Shown: piece by piece, positions 45,433-54,878 of the stretch
Layout of the letters: every line of letters begins with the position of its first letter
Position numbering within the stretch: position 1 is the first letter of the stretch
Origin: Caulobacter sp. RHG1
Lineage (GTDB): Bacteria; Pseudomonadota; Alphaproteobacteria; Caulobacterales; Caulobacteraceae
Length of the DNA stretch: 64,000 bases
NCBI RefSeq assembly: GCF_013181195.1
Contig: NZ_SMZP01000002.1
Span: forward strand, 62,001 to 126,000
Reading direction: 5' to 3'
Program-made: the position numbers and the translations under genes
The notes under the pieces: model-generated
Database searches by the model: none
Seen by the model: the letters and a program-made list of their open reading frames with translations, nothing else
What the model was told of the DNA's origin: nothing

Positions 45433-46290
45433 ATGGCTATCCCGTCTGATCCCTTGGTCTCCACCGCCTGGCTGGCCGACCATCTCGACGCTCCGGACGT
45501 GCGCGTGGTCGACGCCTCCTGGCACATGCCGGCCGTCCAGCGCGACCCGGGCAAGGAGTTCCTGGCCGCCCACATCCCTGGCGCGGTGTTCTTCGACATC
45601 GACGACATTTCCGACGAGACCAGCGACCTGCCGCACATGATCCCGACGGCGGTGAAGTTCGCCTCCAAGGTCAAGAAGCTGGGCCTGGGCGACGGCTCGC
45701 GTATCGTCGTCTACGACAGCAGCGGCATCCTGCCGGCCGCCCGCGCCTGGTGGCACTTCCGCGCCATGGGCCACGAGGACGTCGTGGTTCTGGACGGCGG
45801 CCTGCCCAAGTGGCTGGCCGAGGGCCGCCCGGTCGAGGACGGTCCCGCAGCCCCGCAGGAGCGTCACTTCACCCCGCGCTGGCAGGCCGACATCTATCGC
45901 TCGCTGGAGCAGATGCGCGACATCGTCGGCAATGGCGGCGAGCAGGTGATCGACGCCCGCGCCGCCGGCCGCTTTGAGGGCCAGGATCCCGAACCCCGCG
46001 CCGGCCTGCGCAGCGGCCACATGCCCGGCGCGCGCAACATTCCGCTCTCGGCCCTGCTGGCCTCTGACGCCACCCTGTTGCCGACCGACCAGCTGAAGAC
46101 GGTGTTCGAAAAGGCCGGCGTCGATATCGGACGGCCCGTGGTCTCGACCTGCGGTTCGGGCATCACCGCATCGGTGGTGGCCCTGGCCCTGTTCCGCCTG
46201 GGTCAGCCGCGCTCGGCGGTCTATGACGGCTCTTGGACCGAATGGGGCGGCCTGGCCGATACGCCGGTCGCGACAGGGCCCGCAGGCTAG
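45433..46290 (+). CDS. sseA: 3-mercaptopyruvate sulfurtransferase
   Basis: A 285-residue protein with two rhodanese domains. The N-terminal inactive domain has VRVVDASWHMPAVQRDPGKE and GAVFFDIDDISDETSDLPHM. The C-terminal catalytic domain has the active-site loop STCGSGITASVVALALF, where CGSGxTA marks mercaptopyruvate sulfurtransferases rather than thiosulfate sulfurtransferases. The start is the ATG at 45433, 35 bases after cysK. It is likely in one transcript with cysK. Its end overlaps the convergent binding-protein gene by four bases. Confidence 0.94.
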   Translation: MAIPSDPLVSTAWLADHLDAPDVRVVDASWHMPAVQRDPGKEFLAAHIPGAVFFDIDDISDETSDLPHMIPTAVKFASKVKKLGLGDGSRIVVYDSSGILPAARAWWHFRAMGHEDVVVLDGGLPKWLAEGRPVEDGPAAPQERHFTPRWQADIYRSLEQMRDIVGNGGEQVIDARAAGRFEGQDPEPRAGLRSGHMPGARNIPLSALLASDATLLPTDQLKTVFEKAGVDIGRPVVSTCGSGITASVVALALFRLGQPRSAVYDGSWTEWGGLADTPVATGPAG

Positions 46291-47369
46291 CGCATCGGCG
46301 GCGCGTACATCAGGCCAGGCTTGGGCGCGTTCCAGAGTGCGTTCAGGCCCCGGTCCAGCTTGAGGGCCGAACCGCCGCCGATCTCGCGCTCGAAGATCTC
46401 GCCGTAGTTGCCGTTGGCAGTGATCGCCCGATAGGCCCAATCGGCGTCCAGGTTCAGCGCCTTGCCGTATTCGCCCTCGCCCAGCAGGCGCCGCGCCTCG
46501 GGATCGGCGCCGTCCTTCATCTCTTTCGCATTGGCCTTGGTGACACCGTGCTCCTCGGCCAGCACCAAAGCGTAAAGGGTCCAGCGGACAATGTCGGTCC
46601 AGGCCGGATCGTCCTGGCGCACCAGCGGGCCCAGGGGCTCCTTGGAGATGGCGTCGGGCAGGATGACGTGGGCGTTTGGGTCGTCCAGCACCGAGCGGGT
46701 CGCCGCCAGGGCCGAGATGTCTGCCGCCAGGGCGTCGCACTTATCGGCCTGGTAGGCGGCGCGAGTCTGCTCTTCGCTGTCGAACACCATGGCCGTGTAG
46801 GCGATGCCGCGAGCCCGGAAGAAGTCTTCCAGGTTCTGGGCGCTGGTGGCGTTGCCCTGCACGCAGATCTTGGCGGTGTTGAGCTCGACGGCGCTGGTCA
46901 GGTTCAGACTGCGGCGAACCAGAAAGCCCTGGCCGTCGAAATACGAGATCGCGGCCATATCCAGCTGGTCGGCGGCGTCCCGCGAGAAGGTCCACGAGGT
47001 GTTGCGCCACAGGACGTCAACCTTGCCCGCGCGCAGGGCGGCGATCCGTTCTTCATTGCTGAGCTGCACGAAGCGCGCCTTGTCGGCATCGCCCAGTACG
47101 GCGGCGGCCAGGGCCTGACAGAAGGCGACGTTGAAGCCGCGCCAGCGCTTGCTGTTATCCTGGAAGGCGAAGCCCGGCAGGGCTGGATTGACCCCGCAAC
47201 GCAGTACGCCACGCGCCCGGACAGCCTTCAGCGTCGGGCTGTTGGCGGCCGCCTTGACCGCAAGCGGTGCAACCGCCGCCGTCTCGGACGGCTCAGGTTC
47301 GGACGCGCGTTTGCCGCAAGCGCCCAGCGCCAGCACCGCCACCATCAGCATACCTAAACGCACCGACAA
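46287..47369 (-). CDS. Amino acid ABC transporter binding protein (AapJ-like), orphan
   Basis: A 360-residue periplasmic binding lipoprotein. The signal peptide ends LALGACG. The domain is SBP family 3 of the general amino acid (Aap/Bzt) type: GVLRCGVNPALPGFAFQDN, WRGFNVAFCQALAAAVLGD, DVLWRNTSWTFSRD, KCDALAADISALAATRSVL and NYGEIFEREIGGGSALKLDR. No permease or ATPase gene is next to it, so it must share one elsewhere or act as a sensor. The start is GTG at 47369. It diverges from metC. Confidence 0.9.
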   Translation of the reverse strand: MSVRLGMLMVAVLALGACGKRASEPEPSETAAVAPLAVKAAANSPTLKAVRARGVLRCGVNPALPGFAFQDNSKRWRGFNVAFCQALAAAVLGDADKARFVQLSNEERIAALRAGKVDVLWRNTSWTFSRDAADQLDMAAISYFDGQGFLVRRSLNLTSAVELNTAKICVQGNATSAQNLEDFFRARGIAYTAMVFDSEEQTRAAYQADKCDALAADISALAATRSVLDDPNAHVILPDAISKEPLGPLVRQDDPAWTDIVRWTLYALVLAEEHGVTKANAKEMKDGADPEARRLLGEGEYGKALNLDADWAYRAITANGNYGEIFEREIGGGSALKLDRGLNALWNAPKPGLMYAPPMR

Positions 47370-47444
47370 CCGATCGCTCCTTGAACCGTGCGTGCAGCGC
47401 CTTAAACCACAGGCCTTACGCTGCGTCGCCGAAGAGTCTCACCC

Positions 47445-48602
47445 ATGGACGAAGAAACCCGCCTGATCCGCAAGGGCTCCGCGCCCGAGACCCTGGCGCG
47501 CACCGTCAATCCGCCCATTCAGCGGGCCTCGACCGTGCTGCTGCCCAACGCCGCGTCGCTGTACGACGACAACCAGCTGACCTACGGCATCACCGGCCTG
47601 GCCTCGCCCGCCGCCCTGCAGCAGGCCCTGGCCGAGCTGGAAGGTTCGCCGGACGTGACGCTGTATCCGTCGGGCCTGGCGGCGATCACCGGCGTCATGC
47701 TGGCGGTGCTGAAGGCCGGCGACGAGATCCTGGTGGTCGACAGCGCCTACAAGCCCACCCGCCGGTTTTGCGACCGCGTGCTGACCCGTTTCGGCGTCAA
47801 GACCACCTATTACGATCCGGCCTTGTCGCCCGAGGCGCTGATGGCGCTGGCGACGCCGGCCACGCGGATGATTTTGCTGGAAGCCCCCGGCTCGCTGACC
47901 TTCGAGATGCAGGACATCCCGGCGATGGCCAAGGCGGCCAACGACCGCGGGATCATCACCCTGATCGACAACACCTGGGCGGCCGGCTTCTACTTCAAGC
48001 CGCTGGCGCACGGCGTGACGATCAGCGTCCAGGCCCTGACCAAATATGTCGGCGGCCATTCGGACTGTTTCATGGGCTCGGCCACCACCATGGACGAGAC
48101 CATCGGCAACCAGCTGGGCAACGCCATGTGGGACATCGGCTGGTCGGTCTCGCCCGACGACGCCTACCAGATGCTGCGCGGCCTGCGGACCCTGGCCGTG
48201 CGCCTGCCGCGCCACCAGGAGAACGGCCTGAAGGTCGCCCGCTGGCTGCAGCAGCGTCCGGAGGTCTCGCGCGTGCTGCACCCCGCCCTGCCCGACGATC
48301 CGGGCCACGCGCTCTGGAAGCGCGACTTCACAGGCGCCTGCGGCCTGTTCGGCCTTGTCCTGAAGCCTTGCTCGCAGCGCGCCGTCCACGCCTTCCTGGA
48401 TGAACTGAAGCTGTTCGGCCTGGGCTTCTCGTGGGGCGGCTACGAGAGCCTGGCGATCCACTGCGATCCGCAGCTGAAGGACCGCACCGTGCCGGTTAGC
48501 CTGGAAGGTCCGCTGCTTCGCCTGCACATCGGGCTCGAGGCGGTCGAGGACCTGACGGCGGACCTCGACCGGGCGTTCGAAGCGCTGCGAGCGACCACCT
48601 AG
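47445..48602 (+). CDS. metC: Cystathionine beta-lyase
   Basis: A 385-residue PLP enzyme of the Cys/Met metabolism family that splits cystathionine to homocysteine, pyruvate and ammonia. Family parts are PPIQRASTVLLPNAASL, LTYGITGLASPAALQQAL, LYPSGLAAITGVMLAVL, TLIDNTWAAGFYFKPLAHG, and the PLP lysine in SVQALTKYVGGHSDCFMG (about residue 200). LGFSWGGYESLA near the end separates MetC-type lyases from gamma-synthases. Its last four bases overlap the convergent cobA gene. Confidence 0.94.
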   Translation: MDEETRLIRKGSAPETLARTVNPPIQRASTVLLPNAASLYDDNQLTYGITGLASPAALQQALAELEGSPDVTLYPSGLAAITGVMLAVLKAGDEILVVDSAYKPTRRFCDRVLTRFGVKTTYYDPALSPEALMALATPATRMILLEAPGSLTFEMQDIPAMAKAANDRGIITLIDNTWAAGFYFKPLAHGVTISVQALTKYVGGHSDCFMGSATTMDETIGNQLGNAMWDIGWSVSPDDAYQMLRGLRTLAVRLPRHQENGLKVARWLQQRPEVSRVLHPALPDDPGHALWKRDFTGACGLFGLVLKPCSQRAVHAFLDELKLFGLGFSWGGYESLAIHCDPQLKDRTVPVSLEGPLLRLHIGLEAVEDLTADLDRAFEALRATT

Positions 48603-49369
48603 GCGGTTCGACGGGCGGGCGTCACGATCTGGGCAACGGCTTGCGCCTGGGCGGCGACCTCGCCGACCACGATCAGCAGCGGGCCGTCGCCCGCCCCCGC
48701 CACGCGCTCGGCCAGAGTGGCGAGGGTCGCGGGATAAAGCCGAGCGTCGGCGCCGCCGGCCTTTTCGACGGCCACCGCCGGCGTGTCGGCCGGACGGCCG
48801 GCGGCGATCATCCGCTGGGCTAGATCGCCCGCCACGTCGCCGCCCATGTAGACCGCCAGGGTCGCCTCGGGGTCGGCCGCGGCGCTCCAGTCGCCCGAGA
48901 GCTTGCCGGCTTCGAGCCGCGCGGTCGTGAACACCACCCGGCGCGCCTCGCCGCGATGGGTCAAGGGGAAGCCGAACTGGGCGGCGGCGGCGCAAGCGGC
49001 GGTGACCCCCGGCACGACCTCGGTCTCGACGCCGAAGCCGTTCAGGAACGCCGCCTCTTCGCCAACCCGTCCGAAGATCGAGGGATCGCCGCCCTTCAGC
49101 CGCACGACCCGCAGGCCCTTGCGCGCCAGGCGCAGCATCAGGCGGTTGATCTCGTCCTGCTTCATGCTGGGCTTGCCGGCCCGCTTGCCGGTCTGGATGC
49201 GCACGCAGCCCGGCGGCGCCAGCGCGATGGCCTCTTCCGAGCACAGGGCGTCGTAAAGCAGCGCCTGGGCGCTCTCGACGGCGCGGAAGGCGCGGACGGT
49301 CATCAGGTCCACGGGACCGGGACCGGCGCCGACCAGCAGGACCTTGCCGAGCGTGTTCTCAACCGACAT
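48599..49369 (-). CDS. cobA: Uroporphyrinogen-III C-methyltransferase
   Basis: A 256-residue SAM-dependent methyltransferase that turns uroporphyrinogen III into precorrin-2, the first step toward siroheme. Signature sequences are GKVLLVGAGPGPVDLMTVRA, LYDALCSEEAIALAPPGC, GKRAGKPSMKQDEINRLML, VVRLKGGDPSIFGRVGEEA and VVPGVTAACAAAAQFGFPLT. It lacks the dehydrogenase/ferrochelatase part of CysG. It overlaps nasA by 11 bases as the last gene of the nitrate operon. Its role there is clear, since NirB needs siroheme. Confidence 0.95.
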   Translation of the reverse strand: MSVENTLGKVLLVGAGPGPVDLMTVRAFRAVESAQALLYDALCSEEAIALAPPGCVRIQTGKRAGKPSMKQDEINRLMLRLARKGLRVVRLKGGDPSIFGRVGEEAAFLNGFGVETEVVPGVTAACAAAAQFGFPLTHRGEARRVVFTTARLEAGKLSGDWSAAADPEATLAVYMGGDVAGDLAQRMIAAGRPADTPAVAVEKAGGADARLYPATLATLAERVAGAGDGPLLIVVGEVAAQAQAVAQIVTPARRTA

Positions 49370-52040
49370 GGGCGGGCTCCTTGGAATTGGCGGCCATAGC
49401 CTTGATCATTCGAGCGATTTCCGGACGACAGGATCCGCAGTTGGTTCCTGCGCCCGTTACCTTGCCGACGGCGTCCGGCGTTCTGGCGCCGGCGGCGATG
49501 GCGGCGTCGACCGCCTTGGCCCCGACCTTCAGGCAGGCGCAGACCATCGGCCCCTTGTCGGCGACCGCGCCAGGCGGGCGGCCAAACAGCAGGGTCGAGC
49601 GGGCCTCGGCGCTCAGGTCGTCCTGCGCGAACAGCTCGGCGAGCCAGTCGCGCGCCGGCAGGCGGCCTGAGGTGGTCATGAACAGGACGGCGACCAGGCA
49701 ACCGTCGTCGATCCAGGCCTGCCGGCGGGCGCCGCTGGCGGCGTCCTCATAGGTGACGAGTTCGCCGGCCAGACCCTTGGTCAGGATCTTGCGTAGGGCG
49801 TCGCGCTCGACAGCGTCGCCCCGGCCGGCGAACTCGTGCTGCTGGCAGGCGTCCTGGGGGATGCGCCGCCAGACGAGGTCCAGACCGCCGGGGGACGCGA
49901 GGCTGGACCGGGTGAGAAAGAAGCCTGTCCAGGTCTCGCGATAGGCGCTGATCCGGGCGGGGGTGTGCTTGAACTCGGGCTGGCCCGAGGTGGGATCGAT
50001 GTTCGGCGCCACCAGGGCGTTGGCGCGGCCTGACGGGGCGAAGGCGTCGGTCCAGTGCATAGGCATGAAGAGATCGCCGCGCCGCTGGCGGTCGGTGACC
50101 TTGGCCACGGCGACGGCCTCGCCGCGCCCGGTGATCACCCGCGCCAAGGCGCCGTCGCGAAGGCCGCGCGCCTGGGCGTCCTCGGGATGGATCTCGACGT
50201 AGGGCTCGGGCGCGTGACGGCACAGGTCCGGAGCCAGGCCCGTGCGGGTCATGGTGTGCCACTGGTCGCGGATGCGGCCAGTGTTCAGCGACATCGGGAA
50301 GGCGCCGGTGACGGCCTCGGCCGGGCCACGTGGCCGGGTCGGAACCATGCGGGCGCGACCATCAAGGGTCTGGAAGCGGCCGTCGACGAACAGACGCGGC
50401 GTGCCCTTGCCGTCGGCCGTCACCGGCCACTGGATCGGCAGAAGTTCGCCATAAGCCTCTGGCGTCAAAGCCGAAAGGCCGGACAGGTTGAGAAGGCGGC
50501 TTGTGTTCTCATAAGCCGTCAGCCGGGCCCATTCGCGGAAGACGCCGGCATTGTTGGCCCAGCCGAAGCCGTCGAAGCCCATGGTCGTGGCGACGTCGGC
50601 CATGATCTTCCAGTCGGCCCGCGCCCGGCCCGGCGCCGGGAACAGCGCCCGCTGGCGCGAGATCCGGCGCTCGGAATTGGTGACCGTGCCGTCCTTCTCG
50701 CCCCAGCCCAGGGCCGGTAGCTTGACGTCGGCGAAGGCGGTCGTATCGGTCTCGACGCAGTCGGACACCACCACGAACGGACAGGCGGCCAGCGCCTCGC
50801 GGATCGCGCCGCTGTCGGGCAGGCTGACGGCGGGGTTGGTGGCCATCACCCAGATCGCCTTGATCCGTCCGTCGCGGACGGCCTCGAACATCTCGATGGC
50901 CTTCAGGCCCGGCGCGCGGGCGGTGTCGGGCGCGCCCCAGAAGCGGGCGACGCGGTCGCGATCCTCGGGCGCGAAGTCCATGTGGCCAGCCAGGGTATTG
51001 GCCATGCCGCCGGTCTCGCGTCCGCCCATGGCGTTGGGCTGGCCGGTGATCGAGAACGGGCACGCGCCCGGCTTGCCGATCCGTCCCGTCGCCAGATGCG
51101 CGTTGATGATCGAGAGACCCTTGGCCACGCCCTGGGCCGACTGGTTGGCGCCCATCGAGAAAAGGCTGACCGTCCGCTCGTGCTCGGCGAACAGGTCGTA
51201 GAAGTCCTGCACCGCCTCGACCGGAACACCGCAGTCGGCAGCGACAGCGCTGACGGACTGGTCCATTTCCAGAAGGGAGGCGACCACTTGGTCGAAATTG
51301 TTCACGTGCTGGGCGATGTAATCGCGATCGATCGCGCCGCGCCGGATCAGGTCGGCCAGCAGGCCGTTCCAGAGGCGCACGTCGCTCTGCGGGGCGATGG
51401 CCAAGTGCAGGTCCGCGCCCTCGGCGGTGTCGGTGCGGCGCGGGTCGATGACCACGTGCTTCTGGCCGCGCGCCTTGGCCGCCTCCATCCGCCGGAACAG
51501 CACCGGATGGGTCCAGGCGGCGTTGTGGCCACTGAACACCACGAGGCCTGCCAGATCGAGGTCCTCGTAGCAGCCGGGCACCAGGTCGGCGCCGAAGGCC
51601 TGCTTATGAGCGGCGACGGCCGAGGCCATGCAGAGCCGGCTGTTGGTGTCGATATTGCCCGAGCCGATGAAGCCCTTCATCAGCTTGTTGGCGACGTAAT
51701 AGTCCTCGGTCAGCAGCTGCCCCGAGACATAGAAGGCCACGCTGTCGCGGCCATGCTTGGCGATGGTGTCCTTGAAGCGCTTGGCGACCAAGGCCGTAGC
51801 CTCGGCCCAGGATGCGGCCTTGCCATTGATCGTCGGCTCCAGCAGCCGCCCCTCCAGGCCGACCGTCGCACCCAGGGCAGAACCCTTGGAGCACAGCCGG
51901 CCCAGATTGGCTGGGTGGACGGCGTCGCCGGCGATCGCCACCGCACGCCCCTCGCCCACCGCGCCCGTCACCCCGCAGCCGACGCCGCAATAGGCGCAGG
52001 TCGTCTTGACCGCTTTCAGGGCGCCGGAGCCGTCGGCCAT
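49359..52040 (-). CDS. nasA: Assimilatory nitrate reductase, catalytic subunit
   Basis: An 893-residue cytoplasmic molybdenum enzyme that reduces nitrate to nitrite. The N-terminal [4Fe-4S] motif is TTCAYCGVGCGV with a distal Cys in GRLCSKGSALG. Mo-bis-MGD-binding parts include NIDTNSRLCMASAVAAHKQ (the coordinating Cys) and INAHLATGRIGKPGACPFSI. The C-terminal 60 residues form a BFD-type [2Fe-2S] domain, MVCACLKVGAKAVDAAI and GAGTNCGSCRPEI, which may accept electrons directly. The start is the ATG at 52040, overlapping the nirD stop by one base. Confidence 0.96.
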   Translation of the reverse strand: MADGSGALKAVKTTCAYCGVGCGVTGAVGEGRAVAIAGDAVHPANLGRLCSKGSALGATVGLEGRLLEPTINGKAASWAEATALVAKRFKDTIAKHGRDSVAFYVSGQLLTEDYYVANKLMKGFIGSGNIDTNSRLCMASAVAAHKQAFGADLVPGCYEDLDLAGLVVFSGHNAAWTHPVLFRRMEAAKARGQKHVVIDPRRTDTAEGADLHLAIAPQSDVRLWNGLLADLIRRGAIDRDYIAQHVNNFDQVVASLLEMDQSVSAVAADCGVPVEAVQDFYDLFAEHERTVSLFSMGANQSAQGVAKGLSIINAHLATGRIGKPGACPFSITGQPNAMGGRETGGMANTLAGHMDFAPEDRDRVARFWGAPDTARAPGLKAIEMFEAVRDGRIKAIWVMATNPAVSLPDSGAIREALAACPFVVVSDCVETDTTAFADVKLPALGWGEKDGTVTNSERRISRQRALFPAPGRARADWKIMADVATTMGFDGFGWANNAGVFREWARLTAYENTSRLLNLSGLSALTPEAYGELLPIQWPVTADGKGTPRLFVDGRFQTLDGRARMVPTRPRGPAEAVTGAFPMSLNTGRIRDQWHTMTRTGLAPDLCRHAPEPYVEIHPEDAQARGLRDGALARVITGRGEAVAVAKVTDRQRRGDLFMPMHWTDAFAPSGRANALVAPNIDPTSGQPEFKHTPARISAYRETWTGFFLTRSSLASPGGLDLVWRRIPQDACQQHEFAGRGDAVERDALRKILTKGLAGELVTYEDAASGARRQAWIDDGCLVAVLFMTTSGRLPARDWLAELFAQDDLSAEARSTLLFGRPPGAVADKGPMVCACLKVGAKAVDAAIAAGARTPDAVGKVTGAGTNCGSCRPEIARMIKAMAANSKEPAHVG

Positions 52041-52390
52041 CAGTCGGCCATCGCCGGCTGGGCCAGCAGCACGCGCCCGTCCTTGATCAAGACCGGCACG
52101 ACCGGCGTGCAACCCTTGCCAGCGTCCGCGCCGGTCGGCTGGCCAGTCGCCAGGTCGATGACCCAGCTGTGCATCGGACAGGTCACGCCGTGGCCGTGCA
52201 CGATGCCTTGGCTCAAGGGGCCGTGCTTGTGCGGGCAGCGGTCGACCAGAGCGAAGACCTGGCCGTCGCCGGTGCGGAACACGGCGACGTCGCCCTGGGC
52301 CGTGGCCACCCGTCGTGCGCCGCGCTCGGGGATGTCGGTCACGGCGCCGACGTCACGCCAATCGGGATCGATGTGAGTTTGCAGGGTCAT
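52040..52390 (-). CDS. nirD: Nitrite reductase small subunit (Rieske-like)
   Basis: A 116-residue small subunit of NAD(P)H nitrite reductase. It has a Rieske-type fold with the motifs VDRCPHKHGPLSQG and VTCPMHSWVIDLATG. In this protein both Cys-x-His pairs are present (CPH and CPMH), so a [2Fe-2S] cluster may bind, whereas many NirD proteins lack them. The ATG at 52390 overlaps the nirB stop by four bases, and its own stop overlaps the nasA start. Confidence 0.94.
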   Translation of the reverse strand: MTLQTHIDPDWRDVGAVTDIPERGARRVATAQGDVAVFRTGDGQVFALVDRCPHKHGPLSQGIVHGHGVTCPMHSWVIDLATGQPTGADAGKGCTPVVPVLIKDGRVLLAQPAMAD

Positions 52391-54852
52391 TCGGCCGCCA
52401 TCTCCAAAGGAAGGGTCGCCATCGGCTTGAACTCGCCGGCCGCCACGGCGCCGCTGGCGCGCTCGGCCCACGGATCGATTTGGGCGGTCTCCTGCGAGAC
52501 CACGAAGCGGGCGTAGAGCGCCGCGCGGTTGTCGAGATCGTCCACCGTGGCGGCGTGGATCGTGTCGAGCCCGATGCGGGCCATCCACTTGTAGACCCGC
52601 TCCAGGTACCAGCCGCCCTCGCGATACATCTGCATGATGGCGGCGATTAGCTGGATCGCCTCGTCTTCGGTGGCGACCTTGGTCAGCACCTGGGTGCCCT
52701 GGATATGCAGGCCGGCCGCGCCGCCGACATGGATCTCGTAGCCGCTGTCGACGCAGATCACGCCGATATCCTTGCAGGTCGACTCAGCGCAATTACGGGG
52801 ACAGCCGGAGACGGCCAGCTTGACCTTGGCCGGCGCCCACGAGCCCCACAGGAACTTTTCGAGCTTGATGCCGAGCCCCGTGGAGTCCTGGGTCCCGAAC
52901 CGGCACCAGTCAGACCCGACGCAGGTCTTCACCGTGCGTAGGCCCTTGGCGTAGGCATGACCGCTGACCATGCCGGCGGCGTTCAGGTCGGCCCATACCG
53001 CTGGTAGGTCATCCTTGCGGACGCCAAGCAAATCAATGCGTTGGCCGCCCGTGACCTTCACGGCCGGTATGGCGTACTTGTCGGCGACGTCGGCGATGGC
53101 GCGCAGTTCGGCCGGACTGGTCATCCCGCCCCACATGCGCGGTACGACCGAGTAGGTCCCGTCCTTCTGGATGTTGGCGTGGACCCGCTCGTTGATGAAC
53201 CGCGACTGGGCGTCGTCCTGGTACTCGCCGGGCCAGGCGCACAGCAGGTAGTAGTTCAGCGCCGGCCGACACGAGGCGCAGCCGTCGGGCGTGGTCCATT
53301 CCATGGCCTGGAAGACCGCCGGCATGGACTTCAGGCCCTGCGCGACGATGGCCTCGCGCACGTCGCCGTGCGGATGGTGCGTACATTTGCACATCGGCTT
53401 GGGGCCGGTCTGGGCCTTGAAGCCATCGCCCAGCGTCAGGCGAATGACTTGCTCGACCAGCGGCGTGCACGAGCCGCACGAGGCCGAGGCCTTGGTCACC
53501 GCGCGCACCTCATCCAGCGTGGTTAGGCCCTGGGCCGTGATCGCGCCGGTGATCGCACCCTTGCAAACGCCATTGCAGCCGCAGATTTCCTGCGTGTCGG
53601 GCATGGCTGCAACGGCGGCGCTAGGGTCCAGGCCGGACAGCCCCTCCGTGATCGCCTGGCCGAAGATCAGGGTCTCGCGGATTTCGGCGACATCAGTGCC
53701 GGCCCGCATCAGGTCGAAATACCAGCCGCCGTCGGCCGCGTCGCCGAACAGCACCGCGCCGGCGACGCGGCCGTCCTCGATGACCACGCGCTTGTAGACG
53801 CCGCGCGCGGCGTCGCGGAACACGATGTCCTCGCAGCCGTAGCCGCCGGCGAACTTGCCGGCCGAAAAGACATCGACGCCGGAGACCTTCAGGCGGGTCG
53901 AGAGCACCGAGCCCTCATAGCCGCCCTGCCCGTCCGTCAGTTCCTCGGCCAGCGCCCGGCACATGTCCCAGATGGGCGCGACCAGGCCGTAGCAGTTGCC
54001 GCGGTGCTCGACGCATTCGCCGACCGAGAACACCGCCGGATCGGAGGTGCGCATGGCGTCATCGACGATGATCCCACGATTGACCTGCAGGCCGGCCTGC
54101 TTGCCCAAGGTCGCGTTCGGGCGAATGCCGACGGCCATGACCAGCAGGTCGCACGGCAGGATGCGGCCGTCCTTCAGCTTCAGGCCGGCCACGCGGCCGT
54201 CCTCGCCGACGATCTCGTCCGAATGCGCGCCCAGAACCGTCTCGACGCCGCGTTCGGCCAGGGCTTCTCGCAGCAGGTAGCCGGCGCTCTCGTCCAGTTG
54301 GCGCTCCATCAGGACGTCCATCAGGTGGACGACGGTAGCGCCCATGCCGCGACGGGCCAGACCATAGGCGGCCTCCAGGCCCAGCAGGCCGCCGCCGATG
54401 ACCACGGCGCGCGCGCCGGGCTTGCCGGAGGCCTCGACCATGGCCTCGACGTCGTTCAGGTCGCGGAAGGTCACCACGCCCTTGAGGTCCGCGCCCGGCA
54501 GCGGCAGGCGGAACGGGTCCGAGCCGGTGGCCAGGATCAGCTTGTCGTAGGCGACTTCCAGGCCGCCCTCGGCGACCACCTTGCGCCCGTCCAGGTCGAC
54601 CGCCGTGACAGCGCGGCCGGCGTGCAGGGTGATGGCGTTGTCGCGGTACCAGGCCTCATCGTTGATGACGATGTCCTGGAAGGTCTTCTCGCCGGCCAGC
54701 ACGGGCGACAGCATGATGCGGTTGTAGTTCACTCGCGGCTCGGCGCCGAAGATGGTGACGTCGTAGCGGCTGGGGTCGCGCTTGAGCACTTCCTCGACCG
54801 CCCGGCAGCCGGCCATGCCGTTGCCGATGACGACCAGGTGTTCCTTGGTCAT
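52387..54852 (-). CDS. nirB: Nitrite reductase large subunit
   Basis: An 821-residue siroheme enzyme that reduces nitrite to ammonium with NAD(P)H. The N-terminal flavoprotein part starts EHLVVIGNGMAGCRAVEEVL and has AVVIGGGLLGLEAAYGLARR. Two BFD-type [2Fe-2S] domains follow, ICGCNGVCKGAITGAI...SCGSC and PMCKCTHHPHGDVREAIV. The C-terminal siroheme/[4Fe-4S] domain carries VKTCVGSDWCRFGTQDS and SGCPRNCAESTCKDIGV. The start is the ATG at 54852, 26 bases after the transporter gene. The full length implies an active enzyme. Confidence 0.97.
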   Translation of the reverse strand: MTKEHLVVIGNGMAGCRAVEEVLKRDPSRYDVTIFGAEPRVNYNRIMLSPVLAGEKTFQDIVINDEAWYRDNAITLHAGRAVTAVDLDGRKVVAEGGLEVAYDKLILATGSDPFRLPLPGADLKGVVTFRDLNDVEAMVEASGKPGARAVVIGGGLLGLEAAYGLARRGMGATVVHLMDVLMERQLDESAGYLLREALAERGVETVLGAHSDEIVGEDGRVAGLKLKDGRILPCDLLVMAVGIRPNATLGKQAGLQVNRGIIVDDAMRTSDPAVFSVGECVEHRGNCYGLVAPIWDMCRALAEELTDGQGGYEGSVLSTRLKVSGVDVFSAGKFAGGYGCEDIVFRDAARGVYKRVVIEDGRVAGAVLFGDAADGGWYFDLMRAGTDVAEIRETLIFGQAITEGLSGLDPSAAVAAMPDTQEICGCNGVCKGAITGAITAQGLTTLDEVRAVTKASASCGSCTPLVEQVIRLTLGDGFKAQTGPKPMCKCTHHPHGDVREAIVAQGLKSMPAVFQAMEWTTPDGCASCRPALNYYLLCAWPGEYQDDAQSRFINERVHANIQKDGTYSVVPRMWGGMTSPAELRAIADVADKYAIPAVKVTGGQRIDLLGVRKDDLPAVWADLNAAGMVSGHAYAKGLRTVKTCVGSDWCRFGTQDSTGLGIKLEKFLWGSWAPAKVKLAVSGCPRNCAESTCKDIGVICVDSGYEIHVGGAAGLHIQGTQVLTKVATEDEAIQLIAAIMQMYREGGWYLERVYKWMARIGLDTIHAATVDDLDNRAALYARFVVSQETAQIDPWAERASGAVAAGEFKPMATLPLEMAAE

Positions 54853-54878
54853 GGGTTTTATCTCTCGGGAAGCTTGGA

